The notes beneath the pieces are model-generated. The model was not told the DNA's origin. It was given only the letters and a program-made list of their open reading frames with translations, and searched no databases. A program made the position numbers and the translations under genes. Positions 8,803 to 16,865 of a stretch of 64,000 nt of DNA are shown here, piece by piece; the first letter of the stretch is position 1, and each line of letters begins with the position of its first letter. The DNA is from an uncultured Rhodoferax sp. Lineage in GTDB: Bacteria; Pseudomonadota; Gammaproteobacteria; Burkholderiales; Burkholderiaceae_C. The stretch is from contig NZ_CAMIHB010000008.1 in the NCBI RefSeq assembly GCF_946221635.1, forward strand, positions 94,873-158,872. Reading direction: 5' to 3'.

Positions 8803-10716
8803 TTGAACAATCAATGGTTTTCTAAAGTTGCAGTGTGGTTGGTGGTGGCCTTCGTGCTGTTCGCCGTCTTCAAGCAGTTTGACTCCCGCAATGCGGCGTC
8901 CGGTTCGGTCGCCTATTCCGATTTCCTCGAACAGGTCCGCAGCAAGCAGATCAAGTCTGCCGTCATTCCCGAGGGCTTGGGTGGCGGCGAAATCGTGGCC
9001 GAGACCACCGACGGCCGCCGCGTGCGCACCAATGCCACCAATCTGGACCGTGGTCTGGTCAGCGACCTGATTGCCAACAACGTCAAGTTTGACGTCAAGC
9101 AACGTGAAGAACAATCCCTGCTGGTGACCCTGCTCATCAGTTACGGTCCCATCCTGCTGCTGATTGGCGCCTGGCTCTATTTCATGCGCCAGATGCAGGG
9201 CGGTGGCAAGGGCGGAGCGTTCAGCTTCGGCAAAAGCAAGGCGCGCCTGCTGGACGAAAACACCAACACCGTGACCTTTGCCGACGTCGCCGGTTGTGAC
9301 GAGGCCAAGGAAGAGGTGAAGGAGGTTGTGGACTTCCTGAAAGACCCCTCCAAGTTCCAGAAGCTGGGCGGCCGCATCCCGCGCGGTCTGTTGCTGGTGG
9401 GCCCTCCTGGTACCGGCAAGACGCTGCTGGCCAAGTCCATTGCCGGCGAAGCCAAGGTTCCGTTCTTCAGCATCTCGGGTTCCGATTTCGTGGAAATGTT
9501 TGTCGGCGTGGGTGCATCCCGCGTGCGCGACATGTTCGAAAACGCCAAGAAGAACGCTCCCTGCATCATCTTCATCGATGAAATCGACGCCGTGGGCCGC
9601 CAGCGTGGCGCCGGCTTGGGTGGTGGCAACGATGAACGTGAACAGACCCTCAACCAGATGCTGGTCGAGATGGACGGTTTCGAGACCAATGTGGGTGTGA
9701 TCGTGGTGGCAGCCACCAACCGCCCGGACATCCTGGACGCCGCGCTGCTGCGCCCCGGCCGTTTTGACCGCCAGGTCTATGTGACGCTGCCCGATATCCG
9801 CGGCCGCGAGCAGATCCTGAACGTGCACATGCGCAAGGTGCCGCTGGGCCAGGACGTCAGCGCCAACATCATCGCCCGCGGTACGCCCGGCATGAGCGGT
9901 GCTGACCTGGCCAACCTCTGCAACGAAGCCGCTCTGATGGCCGCGCGCCGCAATGCGCGTCTGGTCGAGATGCAGGACTTCGAAAAAGCCAAGGACAAGA
10001 TCTACATGGGCCCCGAGCGCGTGACCATGGTCATGTCCGACGAGGAAAAACAGGCTACGGCCTACCACGAGTCCGGCCATGCCATCGTGGCCGAAATCCT
10101 GCCCAACACCGACCCGGTGCACAAGGTCACCATCATGCCGCGCGGCCGCGCGCTGGGGGTGACCTGGCAGCTGCCTGAGCGTGATCGCCTGAGCCGTTAC
10201 CGCGAGCAGATGCTGGCCGAAATCAGCATCCTGTTCGGCGGTCGCGTGGCGGAAGACAAGTTCGTGAAGAAGATCTCCACGGGGGCATCCAACGACTACG
10301 AGCGCGCCACCCGTATTGCCCGTGACATGGTGACCCGCTATGGCATGAGCGAGGTGCTGGGCCCCATGGTCTACGCGGAGAACGAAGGCGAGGTGTTCCT
10401 GGGCCGCAGCGTGACCCAGACCACCAATATCTCCGAGGCCACCATGCTCAAGGTGGACCAGGAAATCCGCCGCATCCTCGACGAGCAGTACGCCATTGCC
10501 GAGAAGGTGCTGACCGAGCATGCCGACAAGGTCGAGATGATGACCAAGGCCCTCATGGAATGGGAAACCATTGGCCGCGAGCAGGTCGAAGACATCATGG
10601 CTGGCCGCGAACCGCGTCCGCCCAAGGACTGGACTCCGCGCAGCCCCAACAACGGTGGTGGCGGCAGCGGTGGTGCGCCGGCCGTGACGGCAGATCCCTC
10701 GCCCAGCGCCGCCTGA
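8803..10716 (+). CDS. ftsH: ATP-dependent zinc metalloprotease FtsH
   Basis: A membrane-anchored AAA+ protease of 637 residues that degrades misfolded membrane proteins and regulatory substrates such as RpoH and LpxC. Two membrane segments lie at residues ~5-25 and ~103-122 around a small periplasmic domain. Walker A is GPPGTGKT at 201-208, Walker B is [11 protein letters not shown], and the SRH region contains [21 protein letters not shown]. The zinc site HESGH is at 422-426. I choose TTG 8803 ([12 protein letters not shown]), which has a GGAG ribosome-binding site 7 bases upstream; an in-frame TTG at 8791 overlaps that site. The C-terminal tail is Gly/Pro-rich. It is followed by a terminator and then folP. 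Confidence 0.97.
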   Translation: MNNQWFSKVAVWLVVAFVLFAVFKQFDSRNAASGSVAYSDFLEQVRSKQIKSAVIPEGLGGGEIVAETTDGRRVRTNATNLDRGLVSDLIANNVKFDVKQREEQSLLVTLLISYGPILLLIGAWLYFMRQMQGGGKGGAFSFGKSKARLLDENTNTVTFADVAGCDEAKEEVKEVVDFLKDPSKFQKLGGRIPRGLLLVGPPGTGKTLLAKSIAGEAKVPFFSISGSDFVEMFVGVGASRVRDMFENAKKNAPCIIFIDEIDAVGRQRGAGLGGGNDEREQTLNQMLVEMDGFETNVGVIVVAATNRPDILDAALLRPGRFDRQVYVTLPDIRGREQILNVHMRKVPLGQDVSANIIARGTPGMSGADLANLCNEAALMAARRNARLVEMQDFEKAKDKIYMGPERVTMVMSDEEKQATAYHESGHAIVAEILPNTDPVHKVTIMPRGRALGVTWQLPERDRLSRYREQMLAEISILFGGRVAEDKFVKKISTGASNDYERATRIARDMVTRYGMSEVLGPMVYAENEGEVFLGRSVTQTTNISEATMLKVDQEIRRILDEQYAIAEKVLTEHADKVEMMTKALMEWETIGREQVEDIMAGREPRPPKDWTPRSPNNGGGGSGGAPAVTADPSPSAA

Positions 10717-10735
10717 GGCCGTTGTTCATGCGACC

Positions 10736-10765
10736 CACAGGGCCTTCGGGCCCTGTGTCGTTTTT
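10736..10765 (+). terminator. Rho-independent terminator after ftsH
   Basis: A perfect 9-bp stem CACAGGGCC/GGCCCTGTG closes on a TTCG tetraloop and is followed by TCGTTTTT. It ends ~50 bases before folP, so folP-glmM expression depends on partial read-through or its own promoter. Confidence 0.85.
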
Positions 10766-10815
10766 AGAGCCTGCCGTCCGGCTTTTGGGTGCGGCAAAGG
10801 CCGATAATCCCGCCC

Positions 10816-11685
10816 ATGTTCTGGCAAACCTCCCGCTTCGCCATTGATCTCAGCACTCCCAAGGTGATGGGCATTGTCAACGTCACCCCCGACTCGTTTT
10901 CGGACGGCGGCCAGTTTGCCGCGCGTGACTCGGCCCAGGCCCATTGCGAGCGCCTGCTCAGGGATGGCGCGCACATCCTGGACATTGGTGGCGAATCCAC
11001 GCGGCCCGGCGCGCCGCCCGTACCGCTGGAGGAGGAGTTGGCCCGCGTATTGCCCGTCCTTCGCCATGCGGTGACCCTGGGCGTGCCGGTATCGGTGGAC
11101 ACCTACAAGCCTGCGGTCATGCAGGCCGCGCTGGATGTGGGGGTGGACATCGTCAATGACATCTGGGCCCTGCGCTGGCGTGACGGGCAAGGCGGGCCCA
11201 CGGGCGAGTCCGTGGTAGCCGCGCATCCGAACTGCGGCGCCTGCCTGATGCACATGCACCGCGATCCGCAGACCATGCAGGTGGCGCCCATGGAGGGCGA
11301 TGTGGTGCCGCAGGTGCTATCGTTTTTAGAGCTGCGTGCGCAGCATCTACGGGGGCTGGGGATCGATAAGGCCCGTATCTGCCTGGACCCGGGCATTGGT
11401 TTTGGCAAGACGGTGCAGCAGAACTTTGCGCTGCTGGCGCGGCAGGCGCAGGCGGTGCCCGTGGGCTATGCCGTACTGGCCGGGTGGTCGCGCAAATCGT
11501 CGCTGGCGGCGGTGACCCAGACTTCGCTGGGCCAGGTGGCCAGCATGGACGTGGACATGCGCCGCGCGCCCAGCATCACGGCCGCGGTGCTGGCCGTACA
11601 GAATGGTGCCCACGTGGTGCGCGTGCACGATGTGCGCGACACCGTGGCTGCGCTCAAGGTGCTGGCCGCAATGCAAGCTGCATAA
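10816..11685 (+). CDS. folP: Dihydropteroate synthase
   Basis: FolP (289 residues) condenses p-aminobenzoate with hydroxymethyl-dihydropterin pyrophosphate in folate synthesis and is the sulfonamide target. Signatures are [15 protein letters not shown] near the N-terminus, [11 protein letters not shown], and [13 protein letters not shown] 10816 starts [12 protein letters not shown]; nine further codons upstream are not supported. Residues ~169-182 ([14 protein letters not shown]) coincide with a reverse-oriented copy of the dispersed repeat just before the conserved LDPGIGFGK. glmM follows after 20 bases, the usual folP-glmM pair. Confidence 0.95.
   Translation: MFWQTSRFAIDLSTPKVMGIVNVTPDSFSDGGQFAARDSAQAHCERLLRDGAHILDIGGESTRPGAPPVPLEEELARVLPVLRHAVTLGVPVSVDTYKPAVMQAALDVGVDIVNDIWALRWRDGQGGPTGESVVAAHPNCGACLMHMHRDPQTMQVAPMEGDVVPQVLSFLELRAQHLRGLGIDKARICLDPGIGFGKTVQQNFALLARQAQAVPVGYAVLAGWSRKSSLAAVTQTSLGQVASMDVDMRRAPSITAAVLAVQNGAHVVRVHDVRDTVAALKVLAAMQAA
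11316..11358 (-). repeat. Dispersed ~44-bp repeat, copy 2 (inside folP, reverse orientation)
   Basis: On the minus strand it reads CCAGCCCCCGTAGATGCTGC to ACGATAGC, carrying all family landmarks. It is the one intragenic copy read from the opposite strand relative to the shared peptide frame. It encodes an alpha-helical stretch of FolP. Confidence 0.65.
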
Positions 11686-11705
11686 CAATTTCAATAGGAC
11701 TTTTC

Positions 11706-13037
11706 ATGGGACGACAGTATTTCGGTACCGACGGCATTCGCGGTACCGTGGGGCAGGCCCCCATCACCCCCGACTTTGTGCTGCGCCTGGCGCACGCGGT
11801 GGGCCATGTGCTCAAGGAAACCGAGGCACGGCCCACGGTGCTGATCGGCAAGGACACACGCATCTCCGGCTACATGCTGGAAAGCGCGCTGGAGAGCGGC
11901 TTCAACTCAGCGGGCGTGGACGTGGTGCTGCTGGGCCCCTTGCCCACACCGGGCGTGGCCTACCTGACGCGCGCGCAACGCGCCTCGCTGGGCGTGGTGA
12001 TCAGCGCCAGCCACAACCCGTTTGCGGACAACGGCATCAAGTTCTTCAGTGCCAAGGGCAGCAAGCTGTCTGACGCCTGGGAACTGGCGGTGGAATCCGA
12101 GCTGGAAAAACCGCCCGTCTGGGTGGATTCGGCCAGCCTGGGCAAGAGCCGTCGCCTGGACGACGCAGCCGGCCGCTACATCGAGTTCTGCAAGAGCACG
12201 TTTGACAAGGAACTCACGCTCAAGGGCCTGAAGATCGTGGTGGACGCGGCGCACGGCGCCGCCTACCACATCGCTCCCAAGGTGTTCCATGAGCTGGGCG
12301 CCGAAGTCATTGCCATTGGCTGCTCCCCGGATGGCCTGAACATCAACAAGGGCGTGGGCGCGACGCATCCCGAGGCGTTGGTCGCGGCCGTGAAAGAGCA
12401 CAAGGCCGACTTTGGCGTGGCGCTGGATGGTGATGCCGACCGCCTGCAGTTGGTGGATGCCGATGGTCGCCTCTACAACGGCGACGAGCTGCTCTACCTG
12501 ATGGCCGACGACCGCCTGGGCCGCGACGAGCATGTGCCTGGCGTGGTGGGCACGCTGATGACCAATATGGCCGTGGAAGTGGCCTTGAAGCAGCGCGGCG
12601 TGCAGTTTGTGCGCGCCAAGGTGGGCGACCGCTACGTGCTCGAAGACCTGGAGAAGCACAGGTGGCTGCTGGGCGGCGAGGGCTCGGGCCATCTGCTGGC
12701 GCTGGACAAGCACACCACGGGCGACGGACTGGTCTCGGCTCTGCAGGTGCTGCAGGCCTGCGTGCGCAGCGAGAAGACCCTGGCCCAACTGCTGCAGGGC
12801 GTGACCCTGTTTCCGCAGACCCTTATCAATGTGCGCCTGACCCCGGGGCAGGACTGGAAGAGCAACACCCGCATGGCCGAGGAAACCCGAGCAGCCGAAG
12901 CGGCGCTGGGTGATACCGGCCGCGTGCTCATCCGCGCCAGCGGCACCGAGCCCCTGGTGCGCGTGATGGTGGAGGCCCGCGAGGCCGCCCAGGCCCAGAG
13001 CTGGGCCCAGCGCATTGCCGATACCTTGAAAGTGTGA
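11706..13037 (+). CDS. glmM: Phosphoglucosamine mutase
   Basis: GlmM (443 residues) converts glucosamine-6-phosphate to glucosamine-1-phosphate for UDP-GlcNAc, and hence for peptidoglycan and LPS. The phosphoserine loop [15 protein letters not shown] places the catalytic Ser at residue 102, the same number as in E. coli. The metal loop DGDADR and the sugar-binding GEGSGH motif follow, and the phosphate-binding [14 protein letters not shown] motif is near the C-terminus. ATG 11706 gives [13 protein letters not shown]. The GNAT gene begins 4 bases after the stop and is probably co-transcribed. Confidence 0.97.
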   Translation: MGRQYFGTDGIRGTVGQAPITPDFVLRLAHAVGHVLKETEARPTVLIGKDTRISGYMLESALESGFNSAGVDVVLLGPLPTPGVAYLTRAQRASLGVVISASHNPFADNGIKFFSAKGSKLSDAWELAVESELEKPPVWVDSASLGKSRRLDDAAGRYIEFCKSTFDKELTLKGLKIVVDAAHGAAYHIAPKVFHELGAEVIAIGCSPDGLNINKGVGATHPEALVAAVKEHKADFGVALDGDADRLQLVDADGRLYNGDELLYLMADDRLGRDEHVPGVVGTLMTNMAVEVALKQRGVQFVRAKVGDRYVLEDLEKHRWLLGGEGSGHLLALDKHTTGDGLVSALQVLQACVRSEKTLAQLLQGVTLFPQTLINVRLTPGQDWKSNTRMAEETRAAEAALGDTGRVLIRASGTEPLVRVMVEAREAAQAQSWAQRIADTLKV

Positions 13038-13041
13038 ACCC

Positions 13042-13545
13042 ATGACGAACGCCATCCGCGTGGTCCGTGCCGACTACGCCAACCCCGTGCATGCCGCTGC
13101 CTTGGTCATGCTGCTCGATGCCTATGCCAGCGACCCCATGGGCGGTGGCGAGGGCCTGAGCGACTTTGCCAAGGCCAACCTGGTGCCTTCGCTGGCCGCG
13201 CGCCCGCATGCCTTCAGTGTGCTGGCCTTTGCATCCGACGATGACTCCACGCCCGTGGGCCTGGTGAACTGCATAGAAGGCTTTTCCACCTTCAAATGCC
13301 TGCCGCTGGTGAATGTGCACGATGTGGCGGTGTTGCCCGGTTACCGTGGTCAGCGCATTGGCGAGCAGATGCTGGCGTTGGTAGAACAGATCGCCGCGGA
13401 GCGCGGCGCCTGCAAGATGACGCTGGAAGTGCTGTCGGGCAACAAGGGCGCTGAGAAGCTCTACCAGCGCGTGGGCTTTGCCTACTACCAACTGGACCCG
13501 GCCATGGGCCAGGCGGGCTTCATGCAGAAGTGGTTGGGCATCTAG
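13042..13545 (+). CDS. GNAT-family N-acetyltransferase
   Basis: A 167-residue protein with the GNAT acetyl-CoA-binding motif (VHDVAVLPGYRGQRIGEQML, pyrophosphate loop GYRGQRIG) and a C-terminal LYQRVGFAYYQL strand. The acceptor substrate cannot be told from sequence. It starts 4 bases after glmM, suggesting co-transcription. Its stop codon (13543-13545) is the TAG inside the CTAGCCC end of a dispersed repeat, so the present C-terminus may have been set by repeat insertion. Confidence 0.85.
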   Translation: MTNAIRVVRADYANPVHAAALVMLLDAYASDPMGGGEGLSDFAKANLVPSLAARPHAFSVLAFASDDDSTPVGLVNCIEGFSTFKCLPLVNVHDVAVLPGYRGQRIGEQMLALVEQIAAERGACKMTLEVLSGNKGAEKLYQRVGFAYYQLDPAMGQAGFMQKWLGI

Positions 13546-13586
13546 CCCTCGTCGATATTGCGCAGATAGCTATTTTTTTGATAGCA
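13542..13586 (+). repeat. Dispersed ~44-bp repeat, copy 3 (end of the GNAT gene)
   Basis: Begins CTAGCCCTCGTCGATATTGC and ends TTTGATAGCA. It overlaps the GNAT stop codon, with its TAG acting as the terminator codon, and reaches to within 14 bases of the convergent arsC stop. Confidence 0.8.
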
Positions 13587-13599
13587 ACTGCGTGTTCGT

Positions 13600-14019
13600 T
13601 CAGACGCGTTGGCCCTGCGCGTTCACCACGGCTTCGCCGTCTTCCTTTGTGAATGCGCCCTGCTGGGCGTTCGCAAGGATGTCCAGCACCGCTTCGGACG
13701 GCCGGCACAGGCGCGTGCCCAGCGGCGTTTCCACGATGGGGCGGTTGATCAGGATGGGATGGGCCAGCATGAAGTCCAACAGCGCGTCATCGCTCCACTT
13801 GGGGTTGCCCAGGTCCAGCTCGGCGTAGGGCGTGCCTTTTTCGCGCAGCAAGTCGCGCGGTCCGGTGCCCATGGCGGTCAGCAGCTGCTGCAGGCGTGCC
13901 TTGGTGGGCGGGGTCTTCAGGTACTCGATGACCGTGGGCTCGACGCCGCTGTTGCGGATCATGGCCAGGGTGTTGCGCGAGGTGCCGCAGGCGGGGTTGT
14001 GGAAGATGGTGACGGTCAT
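13600..14019 (-). CDS. arsC: Arsenate reductase (glutaredoxin-coupled)
   Basis: A 139-residue ArsC of the R773 type, reducing arsenate to arsenite with glutathione and glutaredoxin. The catalytic Cys lies in FHNPACGTSRNTL near residue 12. The anion-binding Arg residues are recognisable in GPRDLLREKGTPY and in INRPIVETPLGTRLCRPSE. Its ATG overlaps the end of the aquaporin gene, so the two are translationally coupled. The product arsenite would leave through that channel, which replaces the usual ArsB or Acr3 pump here. Confidence 0.93.
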   Translation of the reverse strand: MTVTIFHNPACGTSRNTLAMIRNSGVEPTVIEYLKTPPTKARLQQLLTAMGTGPRDLLREKGTPYAELDLGNPKWSDDALLDFMLAHPILINRPIVETPLGTRLCRPSEAVLDILANAQQGAFTKEDGEAVVNAQGQRV

Positions 14020-14699
14020 ACAGTCGCTTTCTTGGGGGAGAGGGTGTGGGCCAGGGCCGTGCCCAGCAGTGCGCCCATGCATTGCGCCAGCACAAAGCCG
14101 ATGGCGCTGGCCGGGGCAATGCCGGCAAAAGTGTCGCTGAACATGCGGCCCATGACTGCGGCGGGGTTGGCAAAGGATGTGCTGGCGGTGAACCAGTACG
14201 CCGCACCGATGTAGCAGGCCACCAGCGCCCCGGCCTTGCCCGGCGGTGCGCGCAGAATGGTGAAGACCAGCCCGGCCGTGGCCACGGCCTCGGCCAGCCA
14301 CTGGCCGTTGCCGCCGCGCGCGTGCTGGCTCAGGTGTAGCGGCGGCAGTTCGAACATGGCATTGGCCAGCGCTGCGCCAGTGACGGCACCCAGCAGCTGG
14401 GATGCTATGAAAAGAATAGCTATTGGCGCACTGTTTTCGGGGGCTAGCTGCCGTTTTGACCACATCAGCAGCGTGACCAGCGGATTGAAGTGCGCGCCGC
14501 TGACCGGGCCCAGGGTTTCGATCAGCACATACAGGGCGAAGACGGTGGCCAGGGTGTTGGCCAGCAGGGCCACGCCATCATTGCCGCCGCTGATGCGCTG
14601 GGCCATGATGCCGGAGCCTATGACAGCGCAGAGCAGGGCGGCGGTGCCGAGGAATTCGGCCAGCAACTGCTGGCGCAGGGGAGGGGGGCTCAGCAGCAT
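14016..14699 (-). CDS. aqpS: MIP/aquaporin-family channel, AqpS-like (probable arsenite channel)
   Basis: A 227-residue major-intrinsic-protein channel with six membrane helices. The two half-helix motifs are HFNPLV (NPL instead of NPA) and FANPAAV. The Arg that normally follows the second NPA is displaced by four residues, suggesting a wider selectivity filter than in water channels. Lying between arsR and arsC, it matches the known Sinorhizobium arsR-aqpS-arsC arrangement, in which AqpS lets internally generated arsenite diffuse out. Its start overlaps arsR by 10 bases. A reverse-oriented dispersed repeat encodes residues ~85-99 (APENSAPIAILFIAS). Function is inferred from family and operon context. 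Confidence 0.85.
   Translation of the reverse strand: MLLSPPPLRQQLLAEFLGTAALLCAVIGSGIMAQRISGGNDGVALLANTLATVFALYVLIETLGPVSGAHFNPLVTLLMWSKRQLAPENSAPIAILFIASQLLGAVTGAALANAMFELPPLHLSQHARGGNGQWLAEAVATAGLVFTILRAPPGKAGALVACYIGAAYWFTASTSFANPAAVMGRMFSDTFAGIAPASAIGFVLAQCMGALLGTALAHTLSPKKATV
14404..14447 (-). repeat. Dispersed ~44-bp repeat, copy 4 (inside aqpS)
   Basis: On the minus strand it begins CTAGCCCCCGAAAACAGTGC and ends TTTCATAGC. It is read in frame as LAPENSAPIAILFIA, the same frame as the copies in the DUF4149, addA, dnaX and YqaJ-nuclease genes. Confidence 0.7.
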
Positions 14700-15028
14700 G
14701 TGTTTGTGACGCCCGTCACCTCGCAGGCCTCGCCCTGGCAGCAGTGCAGGGTGAGATAGCCCAGCAGGCTGTTCATGTGCGCAAAGTTGGCGCGGTAAAT
14801 GAGGTTGCGGCCGCGTTGTTCGATGTCCACCAGGCCCGAGTGGGCGAGTTCCTTGAGGTGGAAGGACAGGGCGCTGGGGGCGCTGTCGAGCTGCTGGGCC
14901 AGGGTGCCGGGCGTCAGTCCCTCCCGGCCGGCCACGACCAAGGCCTTGAAGGCGCGCAAGCGCTGGGCCTGGGCCAGCGCGATCAGTGTCTGGAGGGCCT
15001 GGGTTTCATCGAAGGGGGTGGCATTCAT
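14690..15028 (-). CDS. arsR: ArsR-family arsenic-responsive repressor
   Basis: A 112-residue winged-helix repressor (recognition helix region SAPSALSFHLKELAHSGLV, wing ERRGRNLIYR-like IEQRGRNLIYR). The CVCDL-type site of classical R773 ArsR is absent. Instead the C-terminus carries CCQGEAC plus a terminal CC pair, resembling the C-terminal Cys triad of Acidithiobacillus-type ArsR. This suggests independently evolved As(III) sensing. It heads the arsR-aqpS-arsC operon. The start ATG lies inside the 16-bp palindrome at 15021-15064, so it should repress its own operon and possibly the divergent olsB promoter. Confidence 0.92.
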   Translation of the reverse strand: MNATPFDETQALQTLIALAQAQRLRAFKALVVAGREGLTPGTLAQQLDSAPSALSFHLKELAHSGLVDIEQRGRNLIYRANFAHMNSLLGYLTLHCCQGEACEVTGVTNTCC

Positions 15029-15064
15029 ATTTCAATCATACTTGAATCATTGAAATATGAATGC
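15021..15064. promoter_or_regulatory. ArsR operator: perfect 16-bp inverted repeat over the arsR start codon
   Basis: GCATTCATATTTCAAT (15021-15036) is repeated perfectly as ATTGAAATATGAATGC (15049-15064) around a 12-base spacer. Overlapping TTCAA/TTGAA half-sites typical of ArsR operators lie inside. The arsR ATG (15026-15028) is in the proximal arm, so the transcript must have a very short leader or none. Confidence 0.8.
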
Positions 15065-15076
15065 GTTGGCGTTGTG

Positions 15077-15116
15077 GCGTCATAAAAGCTTCACGCAACT
15101 GCCATGTGCGGGTCAT
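15077..15116 (+). promoter_or_regulatory. Tandem degenerate Pho box upstream of olsB
   Basis: Four half-sites recur exactly every 11 bases: GCGTCAT (15077), GCTTCAC (15088), CTGCCAT (15099) and GGGTCAT (15110). They compare with the PhoB half-site CTGTCAT. Each is imperfect, but phase and orientation fit two adjacent Pho boxes ~55 bases before the olsB start. Confidence 0.45.
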
Positions 15117-15171
15117 GGGCGCTCCCCACACTTCCGGGTCAGTGCAATCACGCTCAAGGAAGGGGACAAGA

Positions 15172-15996
15172 ATGCCAACAACATCCGCCGCAGCCGTGCC
15201 TACGCTGGCCTCGCCCACACTGCATCCCATCGCGGTACAAACCGCGGCCGCTGCATCCACCGCCGCCCGCAGCGGTATCGAAGTCTCCTGGGCCCAGCAC
15301 CAGGATGAAGTCCGCGCCGCCCAGCGCCTGCGCTACGAGGTTTTCGCCGGTGAAATGGGCGCCCGCCTGAGCACCAACCTTCCTGGCCACGATGTGGACC
15401 TGTTCGACAACTTCTGCGAACACCTGCTGGTGCGCGACCAGGCCAGCGGCCAGGTCATCGGTACCTACCGCGTGCTCACACCCACCCAGGCCAAGCGCGT
15501 GGGCAGTTTCTACAGCGATACCGAATTCGACCTGACCCGCCTGCGCAGCCTGCGCGAACGCATGGTGGAGCTGGGCCGCAGCTGCGTGCACCCGGACCAC
15601 CGCCACGGCGGCGTCATCATGGCGCTGTGGGGCGCGCTGGCCGAGTTCATGGTGCGCAACCAGCTCGACACCATGATCGGCTGCGCCAGCATCCCCATGC
15701 TGCACAACGGCGTGGTCAGTGGCGACGTGGCGGCCAGCATCTGGCGCCAGGTCGAGGCCACGCACCTGGCCTCCATCGAATACCACGTGCGCCCGCGCCT
15801 GCCGCTGCCGATTGACCAGCTCGACAGCACGCTGGATGTGGAGCCGCCCGCCCTCATCAAGGGCTACCTGCGCCTGGGTGCCAAGGTGCTGGGCGCGCCG
15901 GCCTGGGACCCGGACTTCAACACGGCCGACTTGCCGATGCTCATGCGCATCGCCGATCTGCCTTCCCGTTACCGCAAGCACTTCCTGGGGGCCTGA
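15172..15996 (+). CDS. olsB: L-ornithine N-alpha-acyltransferase (OlsB-like)
   Basis: A 274-residue member of the OlsB/hemolysin-like GNAT acyltransferases, which attach 3-hydroxyacyl chains to ornithine in the first step of phosphorus-free ornithine lipid synthesis. Typical segments are AQRLRYEVFAGEMGARL, DNFCEHLLVRD and ELGRSCVHPDHRHGGVIMALWGALAEFM. The Ala/Thr-rich first ~35 residues are probably disordered. ATG 15172 follows an AAGGAAGGGG ribosome-binding site; 37 upstream open codons would overlap the arsR operator region. Its stop overlaps the next start (TGATG). No olsA acyltransferase is in the window. Neighbouring plcP, agt and Pho genes support a role in phosphate-starvation lipid remodelling. 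Confidence 0.8.
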   Translation: MPTTSAAAVPTLASPTLHPIAVQTAAAASTAARSGIEVSWAQHQDEVRAAQRLRYEVFAGEMGARLSTNLPGHDVDLFDNFCEHLLVRDQASGQVIGTYRVLTPTQAKRVGSFYSDTEFDLTRLRSLRERMVELGRSCVHPDHRHGGVIMALWGALAEFMVRNQLDTMIGCASIPMLHNGVVSGDVAASIWRQVEATHLASIEYHVRPRLPLPIDQLDSTLDVEPPALIKGYLRLGAKVLGAPAWDPDFNTADLPMLMRIADLPSRYRKHFLGA

Positions 15997-16865
15997 TGCG
16001 CACCGCCTTCGACGCTCTGGGCGCCAACTGGCAGGGTTTGGCGCCAGGCGCCGAAGCCGATGACGACGAAGCCGGCCACCGCCGCTACCGCGCGGTGTTC
16101 GTGTCCGACATCCACCTGGGTACCGCAGGCTGCCAGGCCAAGCCGCTGCTGGACTTTTTGAAGCACCACCCCAGCGACCACCTCTACCTGGTGGGCGACA
16201 TCGTGGACGGCTGGCAGCTGCGCCGCCGCTGGTTCTGGCCGCAGGCGCACAACGACGTGGTGCAGAAGCTGCTGCGCCGTGCTCGCAAGGGCTGCCGCGT
16301 GGTGTTTATTCCCGGTAACCATGACGAGTTTGCGCGCGGCTTTGTAGGCCACCAGTTCGGCGGCATCGAGGTGTACGAAGACACCGTGCACACCACCGCC
16401 GACGGCCGCACGCTGTGGGTCACGCATGGGGACTACTTTGACGGCGTGATCCAGTGCGCCAAGTGGCTGGCCTACCTGGGGGACAACGCCTACGAGTTCA
16501 CGCTCAAGCTCAACCGCTACCTCAACACCTTGCGCGCGCGCATGGGCCTGCCGTACTGGTCGCTCTCGGCCTACCTCAAGCACAAGGTCAAGAAGGCGCT
16601 GAACTACGTGACCGACTTCGAGAAGGCCGTGGCCCACGAAGCGCGTCGCCGTGGTCACGACGGCGTGGTCTGCGGCCATATCCACCACGCCGAAATGCGC
16701 ACCATCGACGGCACGCTGTACTGCAACGACGGCGACTGGGTGGAAAGCCGCACTGCGCTGGTCGAGCACATGGATGGCCAGCTGGAACTCATTTACTGGG
16801 CGGGCACGCCCAACCCTCCGGCCACTGCGGTAGCCACCCCCGCTTTGCAGGAAACCCACGCATGA
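15996..16865 (+). CDS. plcP: Calcineurin-like phosphoesterase, PlcP-like (LpxH-related)
   Basis: A 289-residue metallophosphoesterase with the full metal-ligand set: SDIHLG (~38-43), VGDIVDGW, IPGNHDEF, VTHGDYFD and CGHIHHAE. It belongs to the family often annotated UDP-2,3-diacylglucosamine pyrophosphatase. It lacks membrane segments and is coupled at both ends to olsB and a glycolipid glycosyltransferase. In Sinorhizobium and marine bacteria, PlcP of this family cleaves phosphatidylcholine/phosphatidylethanolamine to diacylglycerol under phosphate starvation, and Agt then glycosylates it. That reading fits better than LpxH, but the phospholipase activity is inferred from context and not from a diagnostic residue. 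Confidence 0.75.
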   Translation: MRTAFDALGANWQGLAPGAEADDDEAGHRRYRAVFVSDIHLGTAGCQAKPLLDFLKHHPSDHLYLVGDIVDGWQLRRRWFWPQAHNDVVQKLLRRARKGCRVVFIPGNHDEFARGFVGHQFGGIEVYEDTVHTTADGRTLWVTHGDYFDGVIQCAKWLAYLGDNAYEFTLKLNRYLNTLRARMGLPYWSLSAYLKHKVKKALNYVTDFEKAVAHEARRRGHDGVVCGHIHHAEMRTIDGTLYCNDGDWVESRTALVEHMDGQLELIYWAGTPNPPATAVATPALQETHA

